Notes: a model not told the origin generated them from the letters alone. A DNA stretch of 64,000 nucleotides from Rhizomys pruinosus (GCA_009823505.1 VZQC01000399.1:279003-343002), one strand, 5' to 3'; numbered from the stretch's first letter, positions 1 to 13,020 are shown. Translations and numbers: made by a program.

Positions 1-175
1 CTTGTTTCACTATGTCCCATGAATGAGCCTTAGTGTAGAGGTTCCATTGTAAATGTGTCACTTAAGGCTGTGCTTTTTGCAGACATTAATTTCTTGTGTG
101 TGTGAACCAGTTGTGGAATTGTGTAATAGTCTTCATCGTTTGCAAAAGAAGAAAAAAAATCCTCCAATTCAAGTG
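1..175 (-). mobile_element. Lx-type L1 3' UTR piece (noisy copy)
   Basis: Matches 12562-12740, and more weakly 52350-52480, where the same sequence continues a recognisable Lx L1 3' UTR. It lies on the minus strand. Confidence 0.55.
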
Positions 176-189
176 ATATGTGTATGTAT

Positions 190-510
190 GTATTTATGCA
201 TTATGATATTAGTATATAGTACATAGATACATATAATAATATAGTATGTATATAGATTGTACATAATATACATATATATACATATATAGCACATATATTT
301 ACATTATATACAACAATATACATATATGTACATATATACATACTTTATACATATATAATATAATACTATGTTATGTATACATAGCTATTATATATGTTCT
401 TATTATATATATGTATATAGCTATGTTACTATCATTCCTATATATATGTATATATATAGTTATTGTATACTATGTACTTATGATATCTATATATATCTAT
501 ATATATATAT
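190..510. repeat. TA/TG-rich microsatellite (noisy copy)
   Basis: An impure alternating TA, TG and CA tract matching 12745-13054 but with a different internal order. Predicted ORFs here only reflect repeats free of stops. Confidence 0.85.
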
Positions 511-712
511 AAATGTGGAATCAAGTTGGAGTAGAACAACAACAAAAAGAAGTGAAAAAAAACCTCTGGATAGACTCGAAAAAGATGCAGACATGTTATT
601 GCAGAGTGCAGGGACTTGGGTGGGATGGGGGGAATGGAAAGGGAGCGACTCTAGATTCAATCAAGAAATGATGTGTGACCTATGGAAAAAGTTTTAATAA
701 TAATAAATGGAA
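511..712 (+). mobile_element. L1 3' UTR fragment (noisy copy)
   Basis: L1 3' UTR hallmarks are visible: a CAACAACAA run, an AAAGATGCA stretch, the GGCAGAGTGCAGGG-like block followed by a G-rich tract, and an AATAAATGG end. Counterpart of 13055-13252. Confidence 0.75.
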
Positions 713-2629
713 AAAGGAGCTTCGTTTCCTTGTATAACCTTTCCTATCCCATTCCCATTTATATATTCCAGTGTTACCTTTTCCCCCTTTAGTGACACCT
801 GTCTCATACTGAAAGACAAGTTTTCCATGCAGAATTTTATTAGGTCTAGGGAGGTGATTTTATCAATTGGAGAGAGGGGAAGAGAACAGGGGAGATGGGG
901 AAGGGGTAAAAAGACAGTAGGTTCTAAGCTGAGACAGATGGAGATGAGAGAAAGGAGAAGGAAAACGGAGGGGGGGAAGGAACAAAAGAAGACGAGAGAG
1001 AGGAGGATGAGGGCAAAAGCCTAGGTATATACCAGAGTTTAAAATTTAATTTGGAAACCATAAGTTGTAGCTGCTTCGTCTTTTACCCCTTAGGGTAGAG
1101 TACTTGGTACACATAGGGTTAAACAAGCTTCCTTAGACTAAGTCACTTTCTGCCTCCCTCTCGAGCACCAGTCCCCTTTCCTGGATTCCTGAGGTGAGAC
1201 TGTCTTACAAATCTCATTTCCTGGGAGAATGCTTCTAAACACAAGCTAAGGGAGCTTGTCCTTCAATCTTAGTCTTGAAGTAAGCCTAGCCATTTCTTGA
1301 CTAATGCAGTAATGAAATTCCTGTGTGTTTGGCAATGCTGAAGCATTAATCATGCGCGAGCTTTGTATAGATATTATACACCAAGCTTTCTAAGAAAAAA
1401 AGCCTTCCAAGATCAACAACTCTTGAGTGGCACAAGACCTTTGGTCTTCTGGTCTGAAATTTAATTGCTCAGTTCCAGATACTACAAGGCATCTACAATA
1501 AATCAAATATAATCTGTCTCAGAGGATGAAAGGGTAGATAATTAGGGAAGCAAATGAACAGTGAAAAGCTTTTTCCCTTTTCCCTTGTATACGCAGAAAG
1601 AGCTTAAGAATAATTCTCCAGTGTCTGTGTACTGGGTTCTATCAAGTTTCCCAGGATAATATGGCTCCCACCCCAGAGGAATCGGGGCTATGAGAGCATG
1701 TATAAATACTCCTAGTCACCAAATATGCAATATGACCCAGGATTATGCTGACAGGTGTTTCATAGAAATGTGAAACTAAGGTAAGTTCTGTGGAATTAGA
1801 CTATGAAAAACAAAAGAAAAGTAAGAGGGATGGAGAAAAAGGCTCTGCCAAGCTAGGATGAAGTGGTGGAGGGAAGTTGAAGGCATAGACTGTGTGCAGA
1901 GAGGATGCACACACACATACCTGCTCAGGTTACACTTTCCCTAGGTATGCTTACCTAGATGACCATATCAACTCTAAAATGAAAAGAAAGCAAAATATCT
2001 CTTATTTTTGAGATCTGTAAAAGGCATACCAAGGGATATAAAACTGTGCTTCTAGATTAATGATTTCATGCTGAATCAAATCTTCAAAGACAGCACTGTA
2101 GAACATGTGTTTTGAAAATAGGACACAGAACAGAGATGAGAGATGGTGGGCCCTATCTCTTCCATGCTTATGAGTCTGAGGAGATGTGGATGTGTGAGTG
2201 TGGGACTCTCCTGACAGCTACATATGCATGAAGTGATTCCAGGGTATGTAGTATTAAATTTGATTTCCATTTTTTTTTTTATGGAGCCAGTGATATTTTC
2301 CCAAACACCAGGCAGTTGAGATTCTGGTCATCAATGTATTGACTCTGATTGAAATCATTGTGAGAATCACAGATTCCTGTTTTATATCTTGATGTCAGTG
2401 TACTTCCATTTCCCCTGGTTTGATCTTGTTCTTTATATATCTAGAATAAAATTCCCTTTCTTCTTTGCCTAAAATATTCCAATGTAGTGCCTTTGTGCAT
2501 TGTAAACTTGAGTTTTCTACCCCGATGATGTGGCATTAAAAATGTTGGCCACATTGGCGCACCCTGTAATCCTGGCACTGACAGGGAGGTGATCTCTGTC
2601 TCGGTACACACGCATATGTATTCATAACT

Positions 2630-2685
2630 ACACAACACACACACAACACACACACCACACACACAACACACGCTACACACACACG
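2630..2685. repeat. (CA)n microsatellite, interrupted
   Basis: CA-rich tract broken by AACA interruptions. The counterpart at 15170-15220 is a nearly pure (CA)n, so the interruptions fit read errors. Confidence 0.85.
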
Positions 2686-3610
2686 ATGCACCAGATCTAA
2701 TCATCTGCATGGATCTCTCTTAAAGCCCTTTTGGATTCCCAGTATTATGTTCATATTTCTGATCATTGACCTGCTTTCAATTCAGTTGTAACTATTTCAT
2801 GTCTAGAATTTGTCTTTTTGCCACACTCTATGCTATATGGGCCGGTTTTACCCAATTTGTATTCAAATGGCCTCATTCTTTCATTGGTATTTGGATGAAT
2901 CCATGATAAGTGATTTGATTTTGAATGAATTTTTCGTTAAACAATATTACTTCTCCAACTTCCTTTCTAGGAATACATCTCAGCAAAATGAAACACAGAA
3001 GAACTTATATCTTTATGTCAGGTTACCTTATTTTACAATACGAAATTTAATGTGTTAACTTTCTTTCCCCACGGACAGCTAGCACAGCCAATCGTTAAAA
3101 CTTCAATTTTCTTCTTCTCTACCACTCAGCAAGCCTAGGCTTCCCATGTGTACCAGTATAGGCACACATGTTTGCCCATGCAATATAAACACATGAGATG
3201 AAATCCGTGAAAACCTTACAAAAATATAAATTAATTTATCTTTTTATTTTTGTCACTGTCATAAGCTTTTTTTGAGTAGGCACTGTGAACAAGTATCAAG
3301 TTATCAATATACAACATTCTCGGCATTCAGAAAAATCATGCGTCTCCAATAGGTTATCTTGAGTTCTTTCAACAGTCAAGTAAGTCTATAAATTTTAATT
3401 TGTATTTGTGTACACTTGTACATATAACATCACATTCAATTTCTTCTACACTATTAGTGCAACTAGTTTTGCAAATTAAGGAACACAGCAATGAACTTTC
3501 TTGATTGTTTCAAGTGTTTAATTTGCTACATGTTTAGAATTTACTATAATAGAAACATACATAGAACACCACACTGGCATAGCATCTGTGAAGGAACTAA
3601 AGAATTTCAA

Positions 3611-3770
3611 GGCCAGACATGGTACACAGGCCTTTAATCCCAGCACTCGATGGAAGGCAGAGTGCAGGCAGATCTCTATGATTTTAAGGGCTAGCTGGTC
3701 CTATAAGTAGTTCCAGACCTGGGGTCAGGGAGACGCCTTTAGTCGTCTCAAAAAAAAAAAGAAAAAAAAT
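3611..3770 (+). mobile_element. B1 SINE (noisy copy)
   Basis: B1 with its poly(A) tail. Compared with the clean copy at 16091 it carries many small indels, for example in the 'CACTCGGGAGGCAGAG' block. Confidence 0.85.
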
Positions 3771-4114
3771 TTCAGTAAGATTCCTGTCATCCTCTCCCTG
3801 GGTTAAGGTGCTGGAGAATATTGGGAAATTGGATACTCTTCTTCGTCTTCCTCCAAACTGCTGATATCTGACAATTTCTTTACAGGATATATTTATATAT
3901 GATCAAATGAAACACTTGCCAATACTAAAACAATCTTTCACTTCATGTTTTGTCAGAACAGCAAGATGTTTCTTCACATATGTTTCCTACGACGCAGCTT
4001 TTTCCAAATATTGTAGATTTTTCAAATGGGAAGTGATAAGAATAATAATTATTTACTCCTAATCACCCACTATTAAAGATCACCTGTAATTATTCTTCTA
4101 TATATTCTTAAAAA

Positions 4115-4350
4115 TTTTTTTTAAATTTTTTTTCATTATGCTGCACTTGAATGTATCTGTTACTGCATGAGGTCTTGTGTACCCCGTGTTCGTGCACTGC
4201 TCATGTGGGATGGTCAGAACAGAGGGTGGGGATTCCCTGGAGCTGGAGTTTAAAGACGTTCTCAGCTTGCATGTCTGGGTGCCTGGGGATTGAAGCCGGG
4301 TCTGCCTGCAAGAGCCAGTCGGTGGCCCCACTCTAGGCCATCTCTCCGCC
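4115..4350 (-). mobile_element. B2 SINE (noisy copy)
   Basis: Reverse-oriented B2. The tRNA-like head lies at the right end (GGAGAGATGG-type, read on minus). Counterpart of 16597-16817. Confidence 0.8.
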
Positions 4351-4901
4351 AACCATTCTTATATATTCTTAAAAGTATTAATCCAATAGCGTTAATACTA
4401 TTCTTCAATATATTCTTATATATAAAAGTATTAACTGATAAGTTGTATATCATAGAGCTTTTTTAATGCACTTGCTCAAAGGTAGATAAGTTGTTTTTCT
4501 TCTAGCTCTTGGTATACGTATGGCCCCATCATGAAAAATGGAAAACCTAACACAGACAAAAGATTAGCACTACCACATTTAGGGGGTTAGGTGCAATTGT
4601 CAACGGTATACTATAATGCCTGGCTAACAACAAGGAAGAGTGGGCAAATTCCCACGTCCACTGTGGAAACTTCACTCTTCCCCATTTTCTTCTGGAAACC
4701 TGAAACAATTTGTATTCTTCCTACCTTCTTTTTTATTATTCTTGTCGCATATTGCATTGGAAGGTACTAGTGCATACATGTAGGTCCATATGATTGTGTA
4801 CATGCTAACATGATACTAGGGACTAATGCCCCAATCCATAGAGTACTGTATTTTATCTTTTTTCTTACAACCTTGCTAAAAGAATATTATAAGTTATTTT
4901 T

Positions 4902-4995
4902 ATGTTCAAGGTCAGCTCCTGGTCTACAATGCCCAGTTCCAGGCCAGCTGGCGCGTCCTTACAGGGATGATCCTGTTCTCAAAAATACCCCCCAA
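4902..4995 (+). mobile_element. B1 3' fragment (noisy copy)
   Basis: The right end of a B1 ending in an A-rich tail, noisy relative to 17331-17412. Confidence 0.6.
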
Positions 4996-5082
4996 AAGAT
5001 ATTTTCATGTTTGAGGCATGAACTAAAATAAGCGATGAAGTATTGAAAGAATCACACTGATTGGATATAAACCCTTTTCTCC

Positions 5083-5084
5083 AG
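5083..5084 (+). promoter_or_regulatory. Splice acceptor AG of the broken OR copy
   Basis: Pyrimidine-rich CCTTTTCTCCAG just before the ATG at 5103, identical to the acceptor at 17497-17498 of the intact copy. Confidence 0.6.
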
Positions 5085-5102
5085 CAAGTACAACAGCTAT
5101 TG

Positions 5103-6073
5103 ATGAGTGACAGGATGTCCGCGTCTAACCACACCCAGCTCCATCCATATTCATTCCTCCTGCTGGGCATCCCAGGCCTAGAACATGCACATATCTGGAT
5201 TGGATTCCCACTTTTCCTTCTCTATCTCACCGCCATCCTGGGGAATGCTGCTATTCTATCTGTGATCCAAGCTGAACACAGTCTCCATGAGCCCATGTAC
5301 TACTTTCCTGGCCATGGTGGATTTCGCATTGACCTGGCCTGTAAATCGGCCACCTCCCCAAAATGATGGGTATCTTCTGCGTTCAGTCTCAGGGAAATAT
5401 CTTTTGGAAGCTGCCTTTCTCAGATGTTCTTCGTACACTTCTTAACTGCCATGGAGAGTATTCTGTTGGTGGCCATGGGCTTTGACCGCTACATTGCCAT
5501 TTGCAAACCCCTTCGATACACTGTGATCCTCACCAGCAAAGTCATTGGCATCATTGCAGGCATGGCTGTCTTGAGAAGCCTGTACATGGTAGTTCCATTG
5601 GTGTTTCTTCTCCTGAGGCTACCCTACTGTGGACATCAGATCATCCCTCATACCTACTGTGAGCACCATGGGCATTGCCCCGGCTAGGCTTGTGCCAGCT
5701 ATCAAAGTTCAATATCATGTTTGTAGTCATAGCAACATTGCTATCTTGTTGTTGGATGTAGTCCTTATCATTCTGTCCTATGTCAGGATCCTCTATGCTG
5801 TGTTCTGCCTGCCCTCCTGGGACTGGCCAGGCTCCAAGCTCTCACACACCTGCGGCTCCCACAATAGGTTGTTATTTCTAGTCTTCCTTCACACCAGCAT
5901 TTTTCTCTTTCTTGACACACCGCTTTGGCCACAATGTGCCACAGTACATTCACATTCTCTTGGCCAACCTTTATGTGGCTGTCCCACCAGCCCTCAATCC
6001 TGTCATCTATGGGGTCAGGACCAAGCAAATTCGGGAGCGAGTATTGAAGATTTTCCTCAATAAAGATCATTAG
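5103..6073 (+). pseudogene. Frameshifted copy of the OR52E-type receptor at 17517
   Basis: This is the same olfactory receptor gene as 17517-18470, with ATG and stop in matching places, but broken by clusters of small indels. The first cluster is at about 5300-5390 (end of TM2 into the first extracellular loop), where an extra T after TACTACT starts a run of changes. A second is at about 5660-5735 (second extracellular loop to TM5), and a third at about 5815-5880 (third intracellular loop and TM6). Between clusters the DNA is identical to the intact gene: N-terminal sequon and TM1-2, the DRY-like segment and TM4, and the TM7 region. A natural pseudogene would also carry silent substitutions in those stretches. 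I therefore read this as the same locus sequenced badly, not a second gene; a genuine recent pseudogene copy is the alternative. Confidence 0.85.
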
Positions 6074-6859
6074 CCAATTGCAGACTGGAGATTTTGGTTC
6101 AGAGTATGTCTTACCTGTTGTTAGAAGCAGAATTATTTTATGTCTGTTTTGGAAAGGAGACCAAAATTTTTTAACCCAAACCCATAATTTATGGGAATTG
6201 AGTGTTTTATCGTTTCATGGGGTTATTGATGGGATATAGTATATTCTTGTGAAAATCTAACTACCCTATCTATTTATTATTTATTGTTGGATTCTTAAGT
6301 ATGAATCTTGTTATACTTAATAAGTATAGAACACATGCTCTTTTGCTCTTTCACCATTTAGATTATTGGTATTTGGTGAAAGCTTATAAAATATATTCAA
6401 ATTTCTTGTTATGTTAGGAAGTAGTAATTTAGGGCAAATAAGATTCCTCTAAGTTTTGAGCATTTTCTTTTTCAGAGAGTTTCAGAATTTAACAGAATGC
6501 AGAATAACACTGCTTACCTCAAAGCAATTATCACTTAGATTAGATTGTCTTCCATGACTGTCTTAATACAACCTAACTATAATAAAATAGCAATGATATC
6601 AAATTATATTAATGGTTATGTTTTTAAAGCATTTTGAATATTATAGTCTTCATTTGTATTCAGCACATTCTATGCAGCCTTCATCTACTTTACCCCTGCC
6701 ACCTTCCCCCCGGCGTATCCCGCGGCTACCAGCCTTGTGACTTTTCCCACCAGCTTGGACAATGGTCTTCCTCATCTGCCTTTGTCATCCTACCGACCTA
6801 GCTGCACTTCATACCCTCACCCCATTTATGCCCAAACAGCGGTCCTAGTATATGCACTA

Positions 6860-7200
6860 TTAAATGTTCCATTTCTTATCACTGTTACCTATTTTCCTCA
6901 CGACAGTTGGCTTGACTACCACAACTTTTAATAAAACCCTATTTCTCATCCAATTCGACTCTCCACTCTCCCTTCAGTGCGTGTCCCCACACCCACACAC
7001 ACCACCAATGTCATTGACATTACTGAACAATACTGTTTTATGCGGCACCATCTTTTTTCAAGTATTTTAAAGTTTTTTTTGATTGGCAGGCTTGTTTTAA
7101 TGTTCTGGGTAGAAGTTTACTGTTTGCAGCATTTTCTTTTGCCCAGTTCTTTTGGTGTTGTTGTTCTCTCCAAGTGTGATTGCCCAAAAATATGCATCTA
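6860..7200 (-). mobile_element. L1 3' UTR fragment (noisy copy)
   Basis: Counterpart of 19222-19530. The first half is heavily corrupted; the 'GTTCTGGGTAGAAGTTTACTG' region is clean. Confidence 0.6.
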
Positions 7201-7289
7201 TATATATTGTGTGTGGGGTGTGTGTATGTGTGTACATATATACCCAAAAATTATATATTGCCAGATCGCACCTAAACACTGAGGAGTTG

Positions 7290-7375
7290 CTTGTTTAACT
7301 CTTAGTGTAGGTGCTGGAGCCCCAACCCGTCGTTCTCTTCGCCACGAGATTCTAGTCTTCTAACCACCCTGAGCC
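7290..7375 (-). mobile_element. B2-type SINE head (noisy copy)
   Basis: Noisy counterpart of 19585-19662, a minus-strand tRNA-like SINE head. Confidence 0.5.
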
Positions 7376-8359
7376 CCACCTTTCTCCGCAGTCCCTATTT
7401 TCATTACCTATTCACCAAATATTATACCTTCACTATACGACTCCATGGAAGAATGTAGTATTTAAGACAGCTGCAGTTCCACGAGCGATTTTTTTTGTAA
7501 AAAACAGCTTTTCTAGAGAAGTAAGAAACGAATAAGTCATTTTACAAAATTGTTAGATTCCTCCCATATAGCTCGTGTATGATATTGTTAAAACGAAGCG
7601 CTTTATTGTATGATCTGTTGATAACTGCGAGTACATTGATGTACCCAATATAAGGATGCATATTTTCTGAACCATAGTAAAACAACATTGCCTTGTAGTA
7701 GTTCCTAGATATGTGAGGAGAGGCACGTTGACAACTCTGTGCCTATACTTATTAGACATTGTCTATTTTGCTAATTTTCCCTAAATCCATATTTTTTACA
7801 ATATGAAACCTATTTGGCCCCAAAAGACCCTAATTATCATCTATGTATTAGCTTTCTGTTGGTAAGCAATGTTAATGTACTTACAAGGATGAGTAATAAT
7901 TAGTTTGTTTACAAGGGAATTAGAGTATCTGCTGTTCTTGGACTTCCCAAGCAGAGGAAAAAAATACTTCAAGTGTGGTGCTAATCTTTTGTGTACTAGT
8001 AAACACAGCCCATGCTGTTAAGTTAATTATTGTTGCTTAGAGCTGCAGAGAGTTAGCTCTTACAGATATTTAGCAATAGTAGAGTAATATTATCATTCTC
8101 CCCCTTTGTTAAATTACAAATATCAAGAAATCGGAAGTATTACTTAACCTCATGCCTAATGTGGATTAATATTTGTGAGAGAAGAGAATCAATGGGTGTA
8201 CACCTAATTTCCACAACATATTATTCTGAATATTTGCGTAATAATGGGTGGAAACTAGAAACTGGCTGTATACTAAGTGACTGACAATTTCACACGATTC
8301 TAGGAAAAGAAGTGATTGGGTTCTTCTCTTATTTACGTGGATCTTTTGTTTCCATTCTT

Positions 8360-8360
8360 N
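8360..8360. other. Single N: probable contig join
   Basis: The only ambiguous base in the window. It sits exactly where similarity to 12562-20532 stops and unrelated L1 ORF2 sequence begins, so it most likely marks a scaffold join of nominal length. Confidence 0.9.
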
Positions 8361-10050
8361 GTTCTCCACACTGCTTTCCATAGTGGCTGTATGAATTTAC
8401 ATTCCCAGCAGCAGTGGATGAGTGTTCCCCTTTCCCCACAGCCTCTCCAGCACTTGGTATCATTTGTTTTCTTGATCCTAGCCAGTCTTATTGGAGTAAG
8501 ATGATATCTTAAAGTGGTTTTGATTTGCATTTCCTTAGTGATTAGTGATGTTGAAGACTTCTTAAGATGTTTCTCAGCCATCTCTATTTCTTCACTTGTG
8601 AAGTCTCTGTTCAGGTCTTTGCTCCATCTATTGAGTGGGTCATTTGTTTACTTACTTATTTGTTTTTTGAGCAGTTTGTATATTCTGGAAATCAATGCTT
8701 TGTCAGACGTTTCTGCAGTGAAGGTTTCCTTCTACTCTGTGGGATTTCTTTTCACTTCTTTTATTGTTTCTTTTGATGTACAGTAGCTTTTCAGTTTAAT
8801 GAGGTACCATTTGTCAATTGTCCACTTTAATTCTTGCGCAGCTGCTGTCTGATTTAGGAAGTCTTTTCCTATGCCTATGTCTTGTAGTCTGCTGCCAACT
8901 TTTTCTTCTATCATCTTCAGAGTTTGGGGTTTCACGTTGAGGTCTTTAATGCACCTGGAGTTGGCTTTTGTACAGGGCAAGAGGTAGGGGTTTGCTCTCA
9001 TTCTTCTACAAGTGGTGATCCAGCTTTGCCAACACCACTTGCTGAAGATGCTGTCTTTTCTCCATTGTGTCTTCTTAGCCCCCTTGTCAAATATGAGATG
9101 GTTGAAATTGTATGTGCTCAAGTTTGGATCTTCAGTTTTGTTCCATTGGTCAGCAGATCTATTTTTGTGCCAGTACCAGGCTGTTTTTATGACTATAGCC
9201 CTGTAGTATAGTTTGAAGTCTGATATAGAGATCCTCCCTGTGTTGCTCTTTTCACTCAGGGTTGTTTTGGCTATTCGGGGTCTTTTGTTTTTCCAAATGA
9301 AATTAAGGACTTTTTTCCAAGCCTGTGAAGAAGCTCTTGGGGATTTTTAATTAGGATTGCATTAAATCTGTACAAGAGTATGGGTAGAATTGACATTTTT
9401 ACAATGTTAATTTTCCCAATCCATGATCATGGGAGGTTTTTCCATCTTCTGATGTCTTCTTCAATTTCTTTCTTTAAGCATTTAAAATTTTTGTTGTAGA
9501 GATCTTTGGTGTCTTTGGTTAGGTTTGTTCCTAGGTATTTTATCATTTTTGAGGTTATTGTGAGTGGGAAGGTCTCCTTGAATTCCTACTCCAGTTGCTT
9601 GTTGTTGGTGTAAAGAAAGGCCACTGATTTTTTAAGGTTAATTTTGTGTCCTGCCACTTTGCTGAAGCTGTTAATCATTTCTAGGAGTTTTCTGGTGGAG
9701 TTTTTAGCATCCCTTAAGTAAACAATCATATCATCAGCAAATAGGGATAGCTTGACTTCCTCTTTTCCAATTAGTTCTCCTTTAATTTCCTTTTCTTGCC
9801 TTATTGCTGTGGCAAGTGTTTCAAGCACTATATTGAAGAGGAGTGGTTACAGGGGGCAGCCTTGCTGAGTTCCTACCTTTAAAGGAATGTTTCTGACGTT
9901 TCCCCATTTAGGATGATATTGGCTGTGGGTTTCCTGTATGTGGCTTTAATTACATTGAGGAATGATCCCTCCAATCCAATTCCCTCTAGGGCTTTAAGCA
10001 TGAAGGGATGCTGGATTTTGTCAAAGGCTTTTTCTGTATCTCATGTCATT
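8361..10050 (-). mobile_element. L1 ORF2 3' two-thirds, minus strand
   Basis: On the minus strand this reads L1 reverse transcriptase and C-terminal ORF2 protein. Visible are the 'ADDM' catalytic block (about 9720-9760), 'MAEKHLKK', 'IKTTLRYHLTPIR' and the Cys-rich 'CWRGCGERGTLIHCCWEC' motif near 8420-8480. Several frameshifts and stops make it inactive. The left end is cut by the N at 8360, so the true 3' end of this L1 is missing from the window. Confidence 0.9.
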
Positions 10051-10104
10051 TTAAACATTAAACTTCAGGTAGTTCCTCTGTCTTTAAACAAATATTTATT
10101 TTGT

Positions 10105-10245
10105 GCTGGCCTAGCATGCATGACATCCTGGCTGGAATCACCAGCACCACACAAACCAAGGCATGGTAGCACATGACTGTAATCCCAGCACTGAGGAGGT
10201 GGAAATAGGAGCATCAGAGGTTCAAAGTTCTCGGCTGCTTAGTAA
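10105..10245 (+). mobile_element. B4 SINE (ID-B1 type) fragment
   Basis: 'CACCAGCACCACACAAACC' followed by 'GGCATGGTAGCACATGACTG' and 'AATCCCAGCACTGAGGAGG' gives the tRNA-derived part followed by a B1-like part, as in B4. Confidence 0.6.
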
Positions 10246-10257
10246 CTGGATTTCACG

Positions 10258-10960
10258 CATTCTATCATCTATGCTAAGTCATTTTTGGTCTAGCGTTTTT
10301 GCCCAGATGTCTCTTGGTGCAAGTTTATCCACTGGAGTCTAGTCAGCCTACCTAGAATTTCTCCCTTAAAGAAGATCTAGGGCTGGAGAGATAGCCTAGC
10401 GGTTAAGAGCACCGACGCTCTTGCAGAGGACCCGGGTTCGATCCCCAGCACCCACATGGCAGCTAAGAACCGTCTGTAACTCCAATTCCAGGAGAACTCC
10501 AGTTCCAGGGGAATCCGAGACCCTCTTCTGACCTCCGCAGCATTGCACGACATGGGTGCACAGACCTGCATGCAGACAGTACATTCATACACATACAAAA
10601 ATAAATAATAAAAAAAAATTAAAAAAAAAAAAAGAAGATCTAGTCTTCCTCACCCAGGAGTAATCAGTTGCCAATAGTTCCTCAGTGAGGGTTGGAGCCT
10701 GCTGTCCTTCCCTTTGTTCTATGCTGAGATTCGTCTGATTGAGCATGTATTGGTCTTGAACATGCTGTTACTACTGCTACAAGTTCATATATGCAGGTTC
10801 CCAGAGGACTGAAAGCCCCTGTTTCCCTCTATTTATGCACTAACTGGCGCTTACAATCTTTCCATCCCCTGTTCCACAGTGGTCCCTGAGCTATGGGTGA
10901 ATGATATTTAATATAGGAATCCCATCCACAGACATGCATTCTGCAGTCTCTTATTCTGTG
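10258..10960 (-). mobile_element. Lx-type L1 3' UTR, split by a B2
   Basis: Carries the Lx 3' UTR signature on minus: the 'CACTGGAGTCTAGTCAGCCTA' block, 'AGAAGATCTAG', 'CAGTTGCCAATAG', 'CTGAGATTCGTCTGATTGAG' and a final 'CACAGTGGTCCCTGAGC' block. A B2 inserted at 10381 splits it. Confidence 0.75.
10381..10630 (+). mobile_element. B2 SINE, 17-bp-duplication subtype
   Basis: Complete B2 with tRNA-like head (A box and B box 'GGTTCGATCCC'), body and A-rich tail, flanked by 13-bp direct repeats AAAGAAGATCTAG at 10368-10380 and 10631-10643. The body has a tandem 17-bp duplication (CTCCAATTCCAGGAGAA then CTCCAGTTCCAGGGGAA). Confidence 0.92.
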
Positions 10961-11300
10961 TGAATTGCAATCTGTCATATGGGGAAACTTCACTGGAGAG
11001 AACTGAAGGATATATTAGTATCTGCAATCCATCTTTGAGGAAACACAAAAATTCAAGCCAGAATTATGGAGGAATGTGCCTTGCTATATTGCTGTCTGGA
11101 TTGCTTTCTTATGTAGCCCAGGCCCAAATGCCTAGGGTTTGTACCACCTACAGTTGGCTGTGGCTTCCCACATCAATCATCAACCAGACAACCACCCACA
11201 GATATGGCCACAGGTTATCTGACTGATGAAATTCTTTAATTGAGGCTCCCTCTTTCCAGGTGACTGGAGTTTTGTTAGAATTTTAAAACCCCCTCTTCTT
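10961..11300. repeat. Unclassified interspersed repeat, probable
   Basis: The block around 11150-11260 resembles a common rodent interspersed repeat that I cannot name reliably. There is no credible coding potential. Confidence 0.3.
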
Positions 11301-11994
11301 TTACTAGGTTGAAATCCTCTACTTCATTTGTGTTATAATTCATTAATTGCTATTTTCTTTGTTAGCAATTTCCTTTTATTTTTTGTTGTATTGAATCTTG
11401 ATGCTTTTCTGATTATTGAATTTGGCTATTCAACTTATTCCAATTTATTTTTTTCAGAAGTGTGCACTTAAAGTCACAGTCTCTTGACAGAGCTATAGCT
11501 AAATCACACTAGCTTCATTGAACAGACTTTTCCTCAATGTTGAATGTACAGATACCTGCCATTAGTAAGACGCAGGTTCTATGACAGGGCTATGATGCCA
11601 GAATGGGTTGACCAATATTGCCATTTGCAAAATAAATTCCCAAATGAAATAAAAAGAGCTGTATGAATGGACAATTCATGTTGAGCTGTGAGAGAAAGCT
11701 GCCCACTAGAGGTTCCTTCCCCCAAGGAGCTTAGAAGAGTGTGCTAGGTTCAGGCAAAATTTGTGATTGAAGAATGAGCTTGGAATGTTTGGGTAACAGC
11801 ATGAAGTTTTGTGTGCCTGGGGTTGGACAGTTAGAATGAATCCTGGGTGGTAGTTGTAAGAATATCAAATATCAAATATTCTGATGGTTTAATTCAGAAG
11901 ATGAATTTGTTGACTTCACTAAAAATTGTAAGAAAGACTATTTTTTCCTAGTAGATTTATTTATTTTGATTTTTATATTTGCATTTTTCTCTTT
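11301..11994. other. No gene seen
   Basis: AT-rich non-coding sequence. No ORF, SINE or L1 signature that I can recognise. Confidence 0.6.
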
Positions 11995-12744
11995 CTAAAA
12001 AAATGTATCCTTATTGAATTCTTGTGTATTTCATACATAATATCTTAGTCCTCTTTATATCCCCTTCCCCCTTGGCACCTGCCCATAGTGCTCCACCACT
12101 GGATTTCATTAATTCTGTCATTTATGTTAAAGACTATCAAATCAAGATAGTGTCCCCCTCACATGTCTCAGTGTGAGTTCATTCACTGGGGTCTAGTCAG
12201 CCTATCTAGAGTCATTTCCTTGAAGAAGATCAGCTCTTCCTCATCCAGTACTAATCCTCTGCCCAGTAGATTTTTTGGCCAAGACTGGTGCCTATTGCCC
12301 ATTTTCACATTTTTTGTGCTAGGTTTTTGTCTGCTTGAGTTTGCATGGGTCTTGGAAATGCTGTAATCATTGCTGTAAGTTTATATGAGCGAGGTCCAGG
12401 AGCCCGTGAAGACTATTTCCATGTGGTCTTGTACCTCCTCCTTTGGCTCTTACAATCTCCCTGCCCTTATTCCACAATGGTCCCTGAGTCCCGGGTTCTG
12501 TTACCCTTTGTTTTTCATTGAGTGATAATAGTTGAGAAATGCATTAGTATTCTCTCTACCACTTGTTTCACTATGTCCCATGAATGAGTCTTAGGTGTAG
12601 AGGTTCCATTGTAAATGTGTCACTTAAGGCTGTGCTTTTTGCAGACATTTAATTTCTTGTGTGTGTGACCAGTTGTGGAATTGTGTAATAGTCTTCATCT
12701 GTTGCAAAAGAAGAAAAAAAATCCTCCAATTCAAGTGATATGTG
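11995..12744 (-). mobile_element. Lx-type L1 3' UTR
   Basis: Starts from a T-rich end, then 'GAATTCTTGTGTATTTCATAC', the 'CACTGGGGTCTAGTCAGCCTA' block, 'CTTCCTCATCCAG' and 'CCACAATGGTCCCTGAG'. It continues through the segment shared with 1-175 and with 52350-52480. Confidence 0.75.
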
Positions 12745-13020
12745 TATGTATGTATTTATGCATATATATAGCTATGTATATATACATATATATACATATA
12801 TATACATATATGTACATATATATGTACATATATACATATATATACATATATGCACATATATGTACATATATACACATATATACATATATGTACATATATA
12901 CATATATACATATATATAGCTATGTATACATAGCTATATATATGTATATATATATATGTATATAGCTATGTATACATAGCTATATATATGTATATATATG
13001 TATATATGTATATATGTACA

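Larger units (their letters stand above)
1..8359 (+). repeat. Noisy duplicate of 12562-20532
   Basis: The segment is collinear with 12562-20532 from its first to its last base. Long stretches are essentially identical (for example 1040-2000 with 13577-14540, 5040-5300 with 17453-17710, and 7760-8020 with 19975-20235). Between them are blocks full of scattered one- and two-base changes, mostly extra bases in this copy (2950-3100, 3640-3760, 5300-5400, 6210-6400, 6650-7050). At about 6680-6900 the copy is so degraded that only a skeleton of matching bases remains. Real divergence would be spread evenly. Patchy, insertion-rich noise in genic and non-genic sequence alike suggests unpolished long-read sequence. 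Confidence 0.9.

Noticed and set aside
5103..6073. A second, independent OR pseudogene
   Set aside because: Long stretches are identical to the gene at 17517, and the same type of noise runs through the flanks. An assembly duplicate is more likely than a real pseudogene.
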